Source of the DNA: Amycolatopsis sp. NBC_00345
GTDB taxonomy: Bacteria; Actinomycetota; Actinomycetes; Mycobacteriales; Pseudonocardiaceae
Reading direction: 5' to 3'
Length of the DNA: 64,000 bases
NCBI RefSeq assembly: GCF_036116635.1
Contig: NZ_CP107995.1
Span: 9,238,001-9,302,000 of the forward strand
Shown: positions 17,609-26,249 of the stretch, piece after piece
How the letters are laid out: every line of letters starts with the position of its first letter
Position numbering within the stretch: the first letter of the stretch is position 1
Translations under genes and position numbers: made by a program
Notes under the pieces: generated by a model
Told to the model about the DNA's origin: nothing
The model's database searches: none
What the model saw: only the letters and a program-made list of their open reading frames with translations

Positions 17609-18034
17609 ATGTTATGGCCGGTCCCGGACACCTGGAAGCCGAGTGACGACGCCGAGCTGGTCGCCGGCTGGCGTCTGTGGCTCGAGCTGAGCGACCGCGC
17701 TTGGCCGAGCGCGGCGTGGGACGGCACTCCCGCCCACGCCGTCAGCCAGTTGCGCGAGCTGCTCGACGCGGTCGACGACATCGAGACCGGCTACCGCGCC
17801 GTGACCGCCGAGCCGTCGGAGGAGTTCGTCCGGCTGCTCCAGGCCCTCGTGCTCTGCGCGAGCGCCGTGATCGGCCTGTGGTGGGACGACCACGCCCCGC
17901 TGGACTTCGAGCGCGCCCGCACCCTCCACGACGACCTGCGGCGGTTCGCGAACCACGCCGAGCAGGTCCTCACGCTCCTGGCCCGGCACGGCGGCTGGGC
18001 CGAACTCGACTCGGCCCGCCGCCGCCCCGTCTGA
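17609..18034 (+). CDS. Hypothetical alpha-helical protein
   Basis: 141 residues, rich in Trp, Leu, Ala and Glu, predicted almost all helical, with no recognisable motif. It begins MLWPVPDTWKPSDDAELVAG. No clear ribosome-binding site precedes ATG 17609; a GTG seven codons upstream is an alternative. Codon usage looks coding (third positions almost all G or C), and the gene ends just before a strong terminator, which supports it as real. Function unknown. Confidence 0.6.
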   Translation: MLWPVPDTWKPSDDAELVAGWRLWLELSDRAWPSAAWDGTPAHAVSQLRELLDAVDDIETGYRAVTAEPSEEFVRLLQALVLCASAVIGLWWDDHAPLDFERARTLHDDLRRFANHAEQVLTLLARHGGWAELDSARRRPV

Positions 18035-18040
18035 GGGCCC

Positions 18041-18067
18041 GTGCCCTGAAGGTGGCCTTCAGGGCAC
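18041..18067. terminator. 12-bp-stem hairpin plus half-copy repeat
   Basis: GTGCCCTGAAGG-TGG-CCTTCAGGGCAC is a perfect 12-bp inverted repeat with a three-base loop, between the convergent hypothetical gene and the TetM-like gene. The 15-bp right arm GGTGGCCTTCAGGGC recurs 30 bp later (18081-18095), so the element looks like part of a dispersed repeat. Confidence 0.85.
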
Positions 18068-18101
18068 ATAGGTCCCTCATGGTGGCCTTCAGGGCGCCGG
18101 C

Positions 18102-19964
18102 TCAGCGCGGCCGGTATTCGCCGAACTCGCTGACGAACACCCCCTCGCCCTGCGTCAGCGCGGGCAGCGCCTGCTCCAGCTCGTGCACCGAGGCGGCCGG
18201 GATGGTCCCGGCCACCGTGCACACCGCGCCGCGGACGATGGGCTCACCCGGCACCGCGCGCAGCTCCACGAGTTTGCGCAGCACCGCGCTCACCGCGGCC
18301 GTGGGGACCTCGGCCTCGAACGCGTTCACCGGCTCGTGGACACGGGTCCCGGCCCGGCGCACCGCCTCCCGCAGCACGATCGACGTCATCCCGCGGAAGT
18401 CGCCCGCGGTGCTGAGCGGCGGGTAGAACCTGGTGTGCGTGAGCGTGACGAGGCAGTCGATCACCTCCCAGCCGCGCGGGCCGTGGCGCAGCGTTTCGTA
18501 CACGGTCTCCTCGATCGCCCGGTGGAACGCCAGCGGCAGCGAACCCAGCTCCACGGCCAGCGCGTAGCCGACGCCGGAGCCGGGCGCCGCGGGCTCGACC
18601 CGAAGGCCGACCGTCGCCCAGAAGTAGACCCGCTCGTCCGGCGCCGGGTTTCGCATGGCCGTGCCGATGCCGGAAAGACGCTCGACGTACAGCGTCCGTG
18701 ATTCTTCGAACCGAACGTCCACACCGAACTCCTCCGCCAGCGTCGAGCGGACGACCTCCTTCTGCACTTCGCCGTAGAGGCGCACGGAAACCTCGTGCCC
18801 GCGCCGTCGGATGCCGATGAACGGGTCCTGTTCGGACAGTCGTTCCAGCGCCGCGTACAGCGCGACGCCCTGGTCCGGGTCCACTGGGTGGACCACTGTC
18901 TCCAGGCTGGGCGGCGCGAAGAACCCGCGGGCGGGCAGGTGCTCGGGTGAGCCGAGCTGGTCGCCGATGCGGACGTCCTTCAATCCCCACACCCGGGCGA
19001 CATCACCGGCCAGCGCCGTGCCTTCGACCGGCGTCGCGCCGTGCTCGTAGACGCGTACGGCCGAAGCGCGGCCGGCCAGATCGACCACGGTTCCGTCGTT
19101 TTCCCGTCGGTAGAAGGGAAACGGCCGCCGCGGGCCCAGCGAGCCCGAGCGCACCCGGGTGTACGCGACTTTCTCGCCCGCGCGGCCGCGTTCGATCTTG
19201 AACACCGTGGCGTCCAACGGCCCGGCGTCGTCGCGGGTACGGGCCGGGAACAGCTCCCGCACGGCCGTGACGAGTTCGCCGACGCCGGCGCCCGTGATCG
19301 CGGAGCCGAACAGCACCGGGTGGACGGTGCCCAATCCGACCTGCCGGACGAGCGCGCCGCGATAGTCCTCTTCGGACACTTCGCCGGCCACGTAGGCGGT
19401 GAGGAAGCGGTCGTCGTCCGCCAGCGCCTCGGCCAGCTCTTCGCCGAACGGCAGCGGTGACGGCTTCGCCTGCGCGGTGCCCAGCCCGGTCACGGTGCTG
19501 AGCGCGACGCAACGCGGCGAGAGTTTCGCGCGCAGGGCGTCGAGCAGCGGGCCTTCTTGCGCGCCCATCCGGTCGATCTTGTTCACGAACACCAGCACGG
19601 GGATGCCGAGCCGGGTCAGCGTGCGCATCAGGATCCGGGTCTGCGCCTGGATTCCTTCGACGGCCGAGACGACGAGCACGGCGCCGTCGAGCACCCGCAG
19701 CGCGCGCTCGACCTCCGCGATGAAGTCCGAGTGGCCGGGGGTGTCGACGAGCGTGACGCGGCGCCCGCCCGTGGTGAACGCCACGACGGCGGACTTGATG
19801 GTGATGCCGCGGCGGCGTTCCAGCTCCATCGAGTCGGTTTGGGTGTCGCCGCCGTCGACGCTGCCGAGGTGGCCGATCACGCCCGCTTCGAAGAGCAGGC
19901 GCTCGGTCAGGCTGGTCTTACCGGCGTCGACATGCGCGAGAATTCCGATGGTCAGGGTCAGCAT
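18102..19964 (-). CDS. TetM/OtrA-like ribosomal protection GTPase
   Basis: A 620-residue EF-G-like translational GTPase. The GTPase signatures are AHVDAGKTS (P-loop, residues ~10-18), RRRGITIKSA (switch I), DTPGHSDF (switch II) and NKID. The EF-G-like C-terminal domains follow, with YGEVQKEVV. The length and the lack of EF-G's G' insert match Tet(M)/OtrA ribosomal protection proteins, which displace tetracycline from the 30S subunit. In soil actinomycetes related proteins may protect against self-made or neighbouring antibiotics. ATG 19964 with GAGGA upstream is supported by the N-terminus beginning right at the G1 strand. An overlapping upstream ORF and hairpins precede it. Actual resistance is not shown by sequence alone. 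Confidence 0.9.
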   Translation of the reverse strand: MLTLTIGILAHVDAGKTSLTERLLFEAGVIGHLGSVDGGDTQTDSMELERRRGITIKSAVVAFTTGGRRVTLVDTPGHSDFIAEVERALRVLDGAVLVVSAVEGIQAQTRILMRTLTRLGIPVLVFVNKIDRMGAQEGPLLDALRAKLSPRCVALSTVTGLGTAQAKPSPLPFGEELAEALADDDRFLTAYVAGEVSEEDYRGALVRQVGLGTVHPVLFGSAITGAGVGELVTAVRELFPARTRDDAGPLDATVFKIERGRAGEKVAYTRVRSGSLGPRRPFPFYRRENDGTVVDLAGRASAVRVYEHGATPVEGTALAGDVARVWGLKDVRIGDQLGSPEHLPARGFFAPPSLETVVHPVDPDQGVALYAALERLSEQDPFIGIRRRGHEVSVRLYGEVQKEVVRSTLAEEFGVDVRFEESRTLYVERLSGIGTAMRNPAPDERVYFWATVGLRVEPAAPGSGVGYALAVELGSLPLAFHRAIEETVYETLRHGPRGWEVIDCLVTLTHTRFYPPLSTAGDFRGMTSIVLREAVRRAGTRVHEPVNAFEAEVPTAAVSAVLRKLVELRAVPGEPIVRGAVCTVAGTIPAASVHELEQALPALTQGEGVFVSEFGEYRPR

Positions 19965-20025
19965 GGAGGTCCTCGAGGGATGCGGTGGACAGGCCGAACT
20001 GGGGTCGGTCGGACTGTCGGCGCAT
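19918..20025 (-). CDS. Candidate leader peptide overlapping the TetM-like start
   Basis: A 35-codon ORF beginning MRRQSDRPQFGLSTASLEDL and ending in TAA at 19918-19920, inside the TetM-like coding sequence and in another frame. GAGG lies eight bases before its ATG (20023-20025). Translation through it covers the ribosome-binding site and start of the downstream gene, so stalling or coupling could control expression, as leader ORFs do for several ribosome-targeted resistance genes. That it is translated is inference. Confidence 0.5.
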   Translation of the reverse strand: MRRQSDRPQFGLSTASLEDLHADPDHRNSRACRRR

Positions 20026-20110
20026 CGGGGGCTCCTCGCTGTCGTGAGCACTGGCTTCGACCAGGGCGTCCGGCACGGTACCGCGCGGTGCCGGGCGCGT
20101 ACACCGACTT

Positions 20111-20208
20111 CTGTGCTTGTAGATGCCAAACCGACGAGCTTCTTGTCATTGGTCGTGCCTGTCGGTTTCCTGTCGATCACTCGCCGAAGCCTGGTGATCG
20201 CCGACAGG
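20111..20208 (-). promoter_or_regulatory. Structured leader upstream of TetM-like gene (element D and an adjacent hairpin)
   Basis: Two inverted repeats lie between the TetM-like and DoxX genes. AAACCGAC (20128-20135) pairs with GTCGGTTT (20161-20168). CCTGTCGATCAC (20169-20180) pairs with GTGATC and GACAGG (20195-20208, three-base bulge). The first is preceded on the plus strand by CTGTGC at exactly the spacing seen in three other intergenic elements (30.8, 57.1 and 62.7 kb). On the minus strand both hairpins would lie in the 5' leader of the TetM-like mRNA. Confidence 0.55.
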
Positions 20209-20265
20209 TGCCCTACCGTGGATTCAGTACGTTGAACATTCACCCATCGGGGAGCTCTGACCTTT

Positions 20266-20703
20266 ATGTTCGCTCGAGTCAAGGACGTCGCGCTGCTGCT
20301 CGGCCGGATCGGCATCGCTGTGGTGTTCTTCGCCCACGGCGTGCAGAAGTGGAACGCCGGGGTCACCGCCACCGGGACCATGTTCGATCAGATGGGCATC
20401 CCGCTGCCGACCATCGCGGCGGTCTTCGTGATCATCCTGGAGGTGCTCGGGTCCATCGCGTTCGTCGCGGGCTTCCTGCTGCCGCTGATCGCGGTGGGCT
20501 ACGCCGTGGACATGGCCGGCGCGCTGATTTCCGTGCACGCGCAGAACGGCCTGACCGGCAACGGCGGTTACGAGCTGGTGCTGGTGCTCGGCCTGGCCGC
20601 GCTCGCACTGGGCTTCAACGGCGGGCGGCTCTCGCTGGACCACGTGCTGTTCTGGCGCAAGCGTGAGGCGCGGATCTCGGCGCGGGAACTCGAGACCGTC
20701 TGA
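20266..20703 (+). CDS. DoxX-family membrane protein
   Basis: 145 residues with four membrane helices. The N-terminal LLLGRIGIAVVFFAHGVQKW is the DoxX signature, and TMFDQMGIPLPTIAAVFVIILEVLGS continues the family pattern. DoxX proteins are small quinone/redox-associated membrane proteins of poorly defined role. GGGGAG lies about 12 bases before ATG 20266. It is divergent from the TetM-like gene and ends at a strong terminator. Confidence 0.9.
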   Translation: MFARVKDVALLLGRIGIAVVFFAHGVQKWNAGVTATGTMFDQMGIPLPTIAAVFVIILEVLGSIAFVAGFLLPLIAVGYAVDMAGALISVHAQNGLTGNGGYELVLVLGLAALALGFNGGRLSLDHVLFWRKREARISARELETV

Positions 20704-20714
20704 CGCAAGCGCGC

Positions 20715-20756
20715 GATGGCCCTCTTCCACTGGGATTCCAGTGGGAGAGGGCCATC
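20715..20756. terminator. 19-bp-stem bidirectional terminator
   Basis: GATGGCCCTCTTCCACTGG (20715-20733) and its complement at 20738-20756 with one mismatch and a four-base loop, placed between the convergent DoxX and TIGR03089 genes. Confidence 0.9.
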
Positions 20757-20763
20757 GTCGTGT

Positions 20764-21465
20764 TCAGGAGAGGTCGGCGGTGGTGCGCTCGACCTCGCGG
20801 CGGGCGTCGAGTTTCGCCGGGTCCGCGTTGGTCACCTGGACCAGGTGGGCGCTCGCGGCCAGTGGCACCAGTAGGCCGTCGAGCACTCCCTCGGGCACGG
20901 ACCAGTCCAGTGTGGACAGAACACGGTCGGCGGCCGTGAGCCCGAGCTTCCCGGCCCGGTTTCGGGCTTCGGTCAGTATTTCGTCCACTGTGGACTCGCC
21001 GAGCGCCGGGGTGTCGCCGGGGATGGGGGACAGGGGACTGAACTGGTCGCCGGACAGCCGGGCCTCGCTGAGGTAGTCGAGCGCGGAGCCGCCGGGCGGC
21101 TGGCTGAGGCCGCGGCCCATCGGGTCGAGCGAGACGACGGCCACCGCGGGCGCGTCCAGCTCCTCGTCCGGGCCGACGAACACCACCCGCGCCCCGGCCG
21201 GCTCGGCGACCACGCGCGCGCCGCACCACCACGCGCCGAGCAGCACGCCCGCGGTCTGCCAGTGTGGGGGCAGGCGCACCGCGACATCGTCACCCGGCTC
21301 GACGTCGAACTCGTCGACCAGCCAGTTCGCCGTTTTCGCGGCCCAGTTCACCGTGGTCGCCACGGACAGCTCGACGCGGCTGCCGAGCCGGTCGTCGTAA
21401 TGCGTGATCAGCGGTTTCGCCGGCGACGCCAGGAGCGGGCGCAGCAGCTGCTCGGTGAGACTCAT
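20764..21465 (-). CDS. TIGR03089-family protein
   Basis: A 233-residue protein of the actinobacterial TIGR03089 family, which resembles the N-terminal part of AMP-binding enzymes (NWAAKTANWLVDEFDVEPGD, VRLPPHWQTAGVLLGAWWCG) but lacks their ATP loop and C-terminal domain. The function of the family is unknown. Its position beside the LCP gene matches Rv3268/Rv3267 of M. tuberculosis, suggesting an envelope link. TAGCCT six bases before ATG 21465 indicates a leaderless promoter. Confidence 0.88.
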   Translation of the reverse strand: MSLTEQLLRPLLASPAKPLITHYDDRLGSRVELSVATTVNWAAKTANWLVDEFDVEPGDDVAVRLPPHWQTAGVLLGAWWCGARVVAEPAGARVVFVGPDEELDAPAVAVVSLDPMGRGLSQPPGGSALDYLSEARLSGDQFSPLSPIPGDTPALGESTVDEILTEARNRAGKLGLTAADRVLSTLDWSVPEGVLDGLLVPLAASAHLVQVTNADPAKLDARREVERTTADLS

Positions 21466-21517
21466 GCGTCCAGGCTAGTCAGCGCGCGGTTGACGCGTAG
21501 CCACGTCCGTCGTTAGA

Positions 21518-21533
21518 TTGCATTGCAAAGCAA
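21518..21533. promoter_or_regulatory. Palindromic operator-like site
   Basis: TTGCATTGCAAAGCAA is palindromic except for one symmetrical pair, and lies in an AT-rich island 25-40 bp before the NmrA-type pseudogene. Such sites commonly bind dimeric MarR- or HxlR-type repressors; no candidate regulator gene is adjacent. Confidence 0.55.
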
Positions 21534-21558
21534 ATGTATTTTGCGATCTGGGGGTTCC

Positions 21559-22011
21559 ATGACCATCTTGGTGACCGGCGCGCGCGGAAACGTTGGCGGC
21601 GCGCTGTTCTCGCAGTTGATTTCCGCCGGTCAGGACGTGATCGCCGGGGCGAGGGACGCCTCGGTGCTGGACGTCGCGGGCCCGGCCGTCAGCCTGGACC
21701 TCGAACGGCCGGAGACCTTGGACGGTGTGCTCGACGGCGTTGACGCCGTGTTCCTGTACACCCGGCCGCAGGGGATCGAGGGGTTCATCGCGGCGGCGCG
21801 GAAGGCGGGTGTGCGCCGCGTCGTGCAGCTGTCCTCGATCGCCGTGCTGGAGCCACATTCGCAGACGAGCCGGATCGCTTCGCTGCATCGAGCCGTCGAA
21901 CAGGCGCTGGCCGCCTCGGGCCTCGACGTGACCGTGCTGCACCCCGGCGCGCACCTTCCGCCAGTGGGCGGAGGAGCACCGCGCGGACTTCGCCTGACCC
22001 AGGACTCGTGA
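21559..22011 (+). pseudogene. NmrA-type NAD(P)-binding oxidoreductase, internally deleted and frameshifted
   Basis: The ORF opens with MTILVTGARGNVGGALFSQL, a clean Rossmann motif, and follows the NmrA family up to VTVLHPGA (~residue 133). The family normally continues for another ~130 residues. Here the frame runs into unrelated residues and ends at a TGA (22009-22011) within a palindromic repeat. In another frame, 21956-21997 encodes FRQWAEEHRADFA followed by a stop, which looks like the true C-terminus of this family. An internal deletion of a few hundred bases with loss of frame explains both. ATG 21559 was chosen on the motif; the site before it is weak. Confidence 0.7.
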
Positions 22012-22052
22012 GTGTTTATGACGGTTCTAACCGTCATAAACACTCACGAGTC
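22003..22052. repeat. 24-bp-arm palindromic repeat acting as a terminator (copy 1)
   Basis: GACTCGTGAGTGTTTATGACGGTT and its exact complement, separated by CT. It lies between convergent genes and includes the stop codons of both. A near-identical copy is at 32903-32950. The AT-containing centre and perfect arms suggest a dispersed, mobile or gene-converted element that doubles as a bidirectional terminator. Confidence 0.9.
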
Positions 22053-23472
22053 AGTCCACGCAGGGCACGCCCGGGATGCCGGAGTCCAGCGTGAGCGCGG
22101 GCGCTCCCGCGGCAGCGCCGCCGCCCGCGGGGGCACCGGCCGCGGCACCGCCGCCACCGGCCGGGGCGCCGCGGCCGACGAGCCCGGCCACGAAGGACTG
22201 CACCGCCGCCGGGTCGATCTGCACGATGCTCTGGCCGTCGGCGCTGCGGCCGTTGGCCGTGATCACCGGGATGGTGGTGAAGTTCAGGTCGCCGGACGCG
22301 ATGCCCTTCACCTGCTGCGCGAAGGTCAGCACGTCGAGGCCGTCGTCCACCACGATGGAGCGGTGAACCGCGTCCATCAGGCCGCTCATCGTCGACGGGC
22401 TGGCCAGCGTGCCCGCGGAGAGCACCTGGTGCAGCGCGGAGGACAGGAACGCCTGCTGCCGCACGATCCGGTCCAGGTCGCCGTTCGGCAGGTTCTTGCG
22501 CTGGCGCACGAAGGACAGCGCCTCACCGCCCGAGACGGTCTGGACGCCGCGGCGGAAGTCCGCGCCCGAGTCCTTGTCCGTGGTCGCGTGGTTCAGGCAG
22601 ACCTTGACCCCGCCGAGCGCCTCGGTGAGCAGGTAGAAGCCCAGCAGGCTGACCTCGGCGTAGTGGTCGATCCGGACCTTCGTCAGGTCCTGCACGGTCT
22701 GGACCAGCATACGGCGGCCCTCGCCGTCGGAGTCACGCTCGATCTTCGCCTGGTCTTTCTCGCCCTTCGCGCGCTCGTCGGCGGCGAACGCGCCCTTCGC
22801 GACGCCGTACGCCGAGTTGATCTTCGACTGGCCGCGGCCGGGGATGTCGACCCAGCTGTCCCGCGGGATGGAGACGCCCGAGGGCTTGCCGCCGTCCTTC
22901 GGGAACCGCAGCAGGATGATCGTGTCGGTGTTGATCCCGGCCTTCTCCTCGGTGCGCAGCGACTTCAGCATGCTCGTCGGCAGCGGGTTGCCCTGCATGT
23001 CGGTGCGGGCGTCGCTGCCCACCAGGAGGATGTCGGTGGCGCCGTCGTCGGCGGGCGGCGCGGGCGGCTCACCCGCGCGCGGCGTCAGCACGTCAGTGGT
23101 GGGCACGTTATCCTGGACCTGGTTCGTGGTGACGTACGCGTAGCCGGTGCCGCCCAGCGCCAGCATCGACACCAGCCCGATCGCGATCCGGCCCGTCACC
23201 CGTCCCGCGCGGCCCACGCGACGGCGGCGAGTGACCGCCACCGGTGCGGGACTGGGCGTACGGGGGTAAGGCGACGGCTTCCAGACCGGCTTCTCGTCAC
23301 TTTCCGTGTCCGCGTCCGGCCGCTTGGTCGGTTGCGGCAGGTCGATGACCGGCTTCGGCGCGCTCTCGGCCGTCTCCGTCGCACTCTCCGCCGAAGCGGC
23401 CTCCACATCGGCAGGTTCCGACGTCGGCTCGGCTTCGTCCGCGCTCTCCGGCTTGCCCTCGTTCTCGTGCAC
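22051..23472 (-). CDS. LytR-CpsA-Psr (LCP) family ligase (first)
   Basis: About 473 residues, starting at GTG 23472 behind GGGGAGG. The N-terminal ~75 residues are acidic and cytoplasmic. One membrane helix follows (IAIGLVSMLALGGTGYAYV). The LCP domain has LLVGSDARTD, NTDTIILLRFP, GVSIPRDSWVDIPG, KINSAYG and the Arg-rich FVRQRKNLPNGDLDRIVRQQ. A Gly/Ala-rich linker leads to a short C-terminal tail PGVPCVD with a Cys. LCP enzymes transfer polyprenyl-linked polymers to peptidoglycan; in mycobacteria they attach arabinogalactan. Its neighbours (rhamnose genes, wbbL) fit that role. Confidence 0.93.
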   Translation of the reverse strand: MHENEGKPESADEAEPTSEPADVEAASAESATETAESAPKPVIDLPQPTKRPDADTESDEKPVWKPSPYPRTPSPAPVAVTRRRRVGRAGRVTGRIAIGLVSMLALGGTGYAYVTTNQVQDNVPTTDVLTPRAGEPPAPPADDGATDILLVGSDARTDMQGNPLPTSMLKSLRTEEKAGINTDTIILLRFPKDGGKPSGVSIPRDSWVDIPGRGQSKINSAYGVAKGAFAADERAKGEKDQAKIERDSDGEGRRMLVQTVQDLTKVRIDHYAEVSLLGFYLLTEALGGVKVCLNHATTDKDSGADFRRGVQTVSGGEALSFVRQRKNLPNGDLDRIVRQQAFLSSALHQVLSAGTLASPSTMSGLMDAVHRSIVVDDGLDVLTFAQQVKGIASGDLNFTTIPVITANGRSADGQSIVQIDPAAVQSFVAGLVGRGAPAGGGGAAAGAPAGGGAAAGAPALTLDSGIPGVPCVD

Positions 23473-23548
23473 CCCATGCACCTCCCCGGTCCCCACCTTA
23501 AAGGCGCGCGGCCAGGGCACTCCCGGCCGCCACGCTCAGTGCCCGACT

Positions 23549-25075
23549 TTAGTTGACGCAGGGCACCCCGCCCGCCGTGATCGGCGGCGCGGTCGGTGTG
23601 ACGGGCGCGACCGAAGTCTTCGGCGCGGCGGAGGTGGAGGGACTGGAGGAGGACGAATCCGGCGTCAGCTTCCCGCGCAGGTCCTTGCCGAGCAACACCC
23701 GCACGTGCCCGGCGGTGACGTCGGAGTCCGGCTCGGCCTCGACCTCGGTGCCGAGCGCCTGGCGCACCAGCGCGAGCGCGGACTCGTCCGCCGGGTTGTA
23801 GCGGATCACGCTGCTGGACCGGAGGGACAGCTTGGCGTCGCTCGCGAGCTTGAACCCCTTGCCCTGCAACAGGGTGTGCGCCTGGGTCGCGACGCCGGCG
23901 CCGGTGCCGTCGAACAGCTCCACCGTGACGGCGTCCGCGCCCGGCAGCGTGGTCGAGGCGGGTTTGTCCTGCGGTGCGCCGCCGTCGGAGGCCAGCCGGC
24001 TGACCTCGGCCTGCACCTGGGCCGGGTCGACGCGCAGCACGTCGGCGCCGCCGATCGTCGCGTTGCCCTGCGTGGGGATGGTGTGGAACTCGACGTTGCC
24101 GCCGGTGAGCCCGCGCATCTGCTCGGCGAACTCGTTGAGGTCCCAGCCCGCCGAAAGCACCACGGACTTCTTCACGGCGCTGATCAGCTGCGCGATCTTC
24201 ACCGGGTTGGCCAGCACGTCCGACGACAGGACCTTGTTGGCCAGCCCGGAGAGGAACGCCTGCTGGCGGCCGATGCGGTCGAGGTCGCCGTTGGGCAGCC
24301 CGTAGCGCTGCCGGACGAACGCCAGCGCCTGCACGCCCTCGATGCTCTGCTGCCCGGCCGGCAGGTCGACGCCGGACTTCTTCTCCTTCACGGCGTTGTT
24401 GAGGCACACCTCGACGCCGCCGATGGCGTTGGTGATCTCGTAGAAGCTGGCCAGATTCACTTCGGCGTAACGGTCGATCATGCCCGGTTTGCCCATGAAC
24501 TTCTCGAGGGTGGCGACCAGGTTCTTGCGGCCGGCGACCTTCGACTTCTCGTCGACGTCCTTCAGGTCGGCGTCGCCGTGCGCCTGAAGTGTCTTGAACG
24601 TGTCGTTGTAGGCGTACACGTACGCGCTGTTGAGCTTGTGCTTGCCGAACCCGCCGGTGATGTCGACGTAGGAGTCGCGCGGGAACGAGATGGCGACGGC
24701 GTGCTGCCCGTTCTGCGGGATGTGCACGAGGATCATCGTGTCGGTCTGGCGCTCGCCGTCGGAGACGCCGGCGTGCAGCATGTCCAGCACCTCGCGCGGC
24801 AACGGGTTGCCCTGCGCGTCGGTGCGGCTGTCCTGGCCGACCAGGAGGATGTCGATCGCGCCGTCGAGCGGCTTCGCGTGCGACTGCGCCTGGTCGAAGA
24901 TCTCGGTGGTGGTGAACCCCGTCTGCGGGTCGCCGATGAACTGCCAGCCGTACCAGGTCAGCGCCAGGATGACGATCGACAGCACGGACATGAGGACCTT
25001 GCCGCCGCGCCGGAACACGACCAGCACGCCGCGACCACGGCGGGCCGGCAGAGGTGACCCAGGCCACTCGGTCAC
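23549..25075 (-). CDS. LytR-CpsA-Psr family ligase with LytR C-terminal domain (second)
   Basis: About 508 residues from GTG 25075 (GGAGG five bases upstream). A short basic N-terminus and one membrane helix (LMSVLSIVILALTWYGWQF) precede the LCP domain: LLVGQDSRTD, QTDTMILVHIP, AISFPRDSYVDITGG, KLNSAY and FVRQRYGLPNGDLDRIGRQQ. Residues ~370-460 form a LytR_C domain (VTVELFDGTGAGVATQAHTL). A Ser/Thr/Pro tail ends GGVPCVN, the same Cys-containing end as the first copy. It lies 76 bp upstream of the other LCP gene in the same direction, probably co-transcribed. Confidence 0.93.
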   Translation of the reverse strand: MTEWPGSPLPARRGRGVLVVFRRGGKVLMSVLSIVILALTWYGWQFIGDPQTGFTTTEIFDQAQSHAKPLDGAIDILLVGQDSRTDAQGNPLPREVLDMLHAGVSDGERQTDTMILVHIPQNGQHAVAISFPRDSYVDITGGFGKHKLNSAYVYAYNDTFKTLQAHGDADLKDVDEKSKVAGRKNLVATLEKFMGKPGMIDRYAEVNLASFYEITNAIGGVEVCLNNAVKEKKSGVDLPAGQQSIEGVQALAFVRQRYGLPNGDLDRIGRQQAFLSGLANKVLSSDVLANPVKIAQLISAVKKSVVLSAGWDLNEFAEQMRGLTGGNVEFHTIPTQGNATIGGADVLRVDPAQVQAEVSRLASDGGAPQDKPASTTLPGADAVTVELFDGTGAGVATQAHTLLQGKGFKLASDAKLSLRSSSVIRYNPADESALALVRQALGTEVEAEPDSDVTAGHVRVLLGKDLRGKLTPDSSSSSPSTSAAPKTSVAPVTPTAPPITAGGVPCVN

Positions 25076-25227
25076 GTGTTCCTCCCCCGCCCCAAGATGA
25101 ACCACGAAGAACCCCCAGGCCACCATCGTGGCATCAGCTGACTCTACCGAGTCTCCAGGGCGAGATCCGTAGGCTGGTGCTTTCATTGCCCGGTCGGGCA
25201 GAAGAGACGGGCAGGAAGGGTGCAGAA

Positions 25228-26220
25228 ATGCGGGTATTGGTCACCGGCGGTGCCGGCTTCATCGGATCGCACTACGTGCGGCAGGTGCTGACGGGTGCCT
25301 ACCCGACGCTGGGTGACGCCGAGGTGGTGGTGCTGGACAAGCTCACCTACGCGGGCAACCAGGCGAACCTCGACCCCGTGGCCGCTGACCAGCGGCTTCG
25401 CTTCGTCCAGGGCGACATCTGCGACACGGCGCTGGTCACCGACCTGATGCGCGGCGTCGACCTGGTGGTGCACTTCGCCGCGGAGTCCCATGTGGACCGT
25501 TCGATCCTCGGCTCGGCCGACTTCGTGCTGACCAACGTGCTCGGCACCCAGACCCTGTTGCAGGCGGCACTGGAGGCGGGCGTCGGCAGGTTCGTGCACG
25601 TGTCGACGGACGAGGTGTACGGGTCCATCGCGGACGGTTCGTGGTCGGAAGAACACATACTGGAGCCGAATTCGCCGTATTCGGCGTCGAAGGCGTCCTC
25701 CGATCTGATCGCGCGCTCGTTCTTCCGCACGCACGGGCTGCCGGTCTGTGTCACGCGGTGCTCGAACAACTACGGGCCGTACCAGTTCCCGGAGAAGGTG
25801 ATCCCGCTCTTCGTCACGAACCTGCTCGACGGCCGCAAGGTCCCGCTGTACGGCGACGGCCTCAACGTCCGTGACTGGTTGCATGTGGACGACCACTGCC
25901 ACGGCATCCAGCTCGTCGCCGACGGCGGCCGCGCCGGCGAGATCTACAACATCGGCGGCGGCACCGAGCTGACCAACCGCGAGCTGACCGGACGGCTGCT
26001 GGACGCGGCCGGGGTGGGCTGGGAGATGGTCGAGCCGGCGGCCGACCGCAAGGGCCACGACCGGCGGTACTCCGTCGACATCACGAAGATCAGCGGCGAG
26101 CTCGGTTACGCTCCGCGGGTGTCCTTCGAGGACGGTCTGGCGGGTACGGTGCGCTGGTACGCGGACAACCGCGCGTGGTGGGAGCCGCTGAAGGCCCGTG
26201 CCGCGCTCGGCGCGTCCTGA
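25228..26220 (+). CDS. rfbB: dTDP-glucose 4,6-dehydratase
   Basis: A 330-residue extended SDR that makes dTDP-4-keto-6-deoxyglucose, step two of dTDP-L-rhamnose synthesis. VTGGAGFIGSHYVRQ binds NAD. VSTDEVYG contains the catalytic Thr/Asp/Glu set, and YSASKASSD the YxxxK pair. AGGAAGGG lies about nine bases before ATG 25228. The next gene, rfbD, supplies the last step. rfbA and rfbC are not in the window. Confidence 0.96.
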   Translation: MRVLVTGGAGFIGSHYVRQVLTGAYPTLGDAEVVVLDKLTYAGNQANLDPVAADQRLRFVQGDICDTALVTDLMRGVDLVVHFAAESHVDRSILGSADFVLTNVLGTQTLLQAALEAGVGRFVHVSTDEVYGSIADGSWSEEHILEPNSPYSASKASSDLIARSFFRTHGLPVCVTRCSNNYGPYQFPEKVIPLFVTNLLDGRKVPLYGDGLNVRDWLHVDDHCHGIQLVADGGRAGEIYNIGGGTELTNRELTGRLLDAAGVGWEMVEPAADRKGHDRRYSVDITKISGELGYAPRVSFEDGLAGTVRWYADNRAWWEPLKARAALGAS

Positions 26221-26249
26221 TCGTCAGAGTTCGTTGTGGGAGGTAAGCG

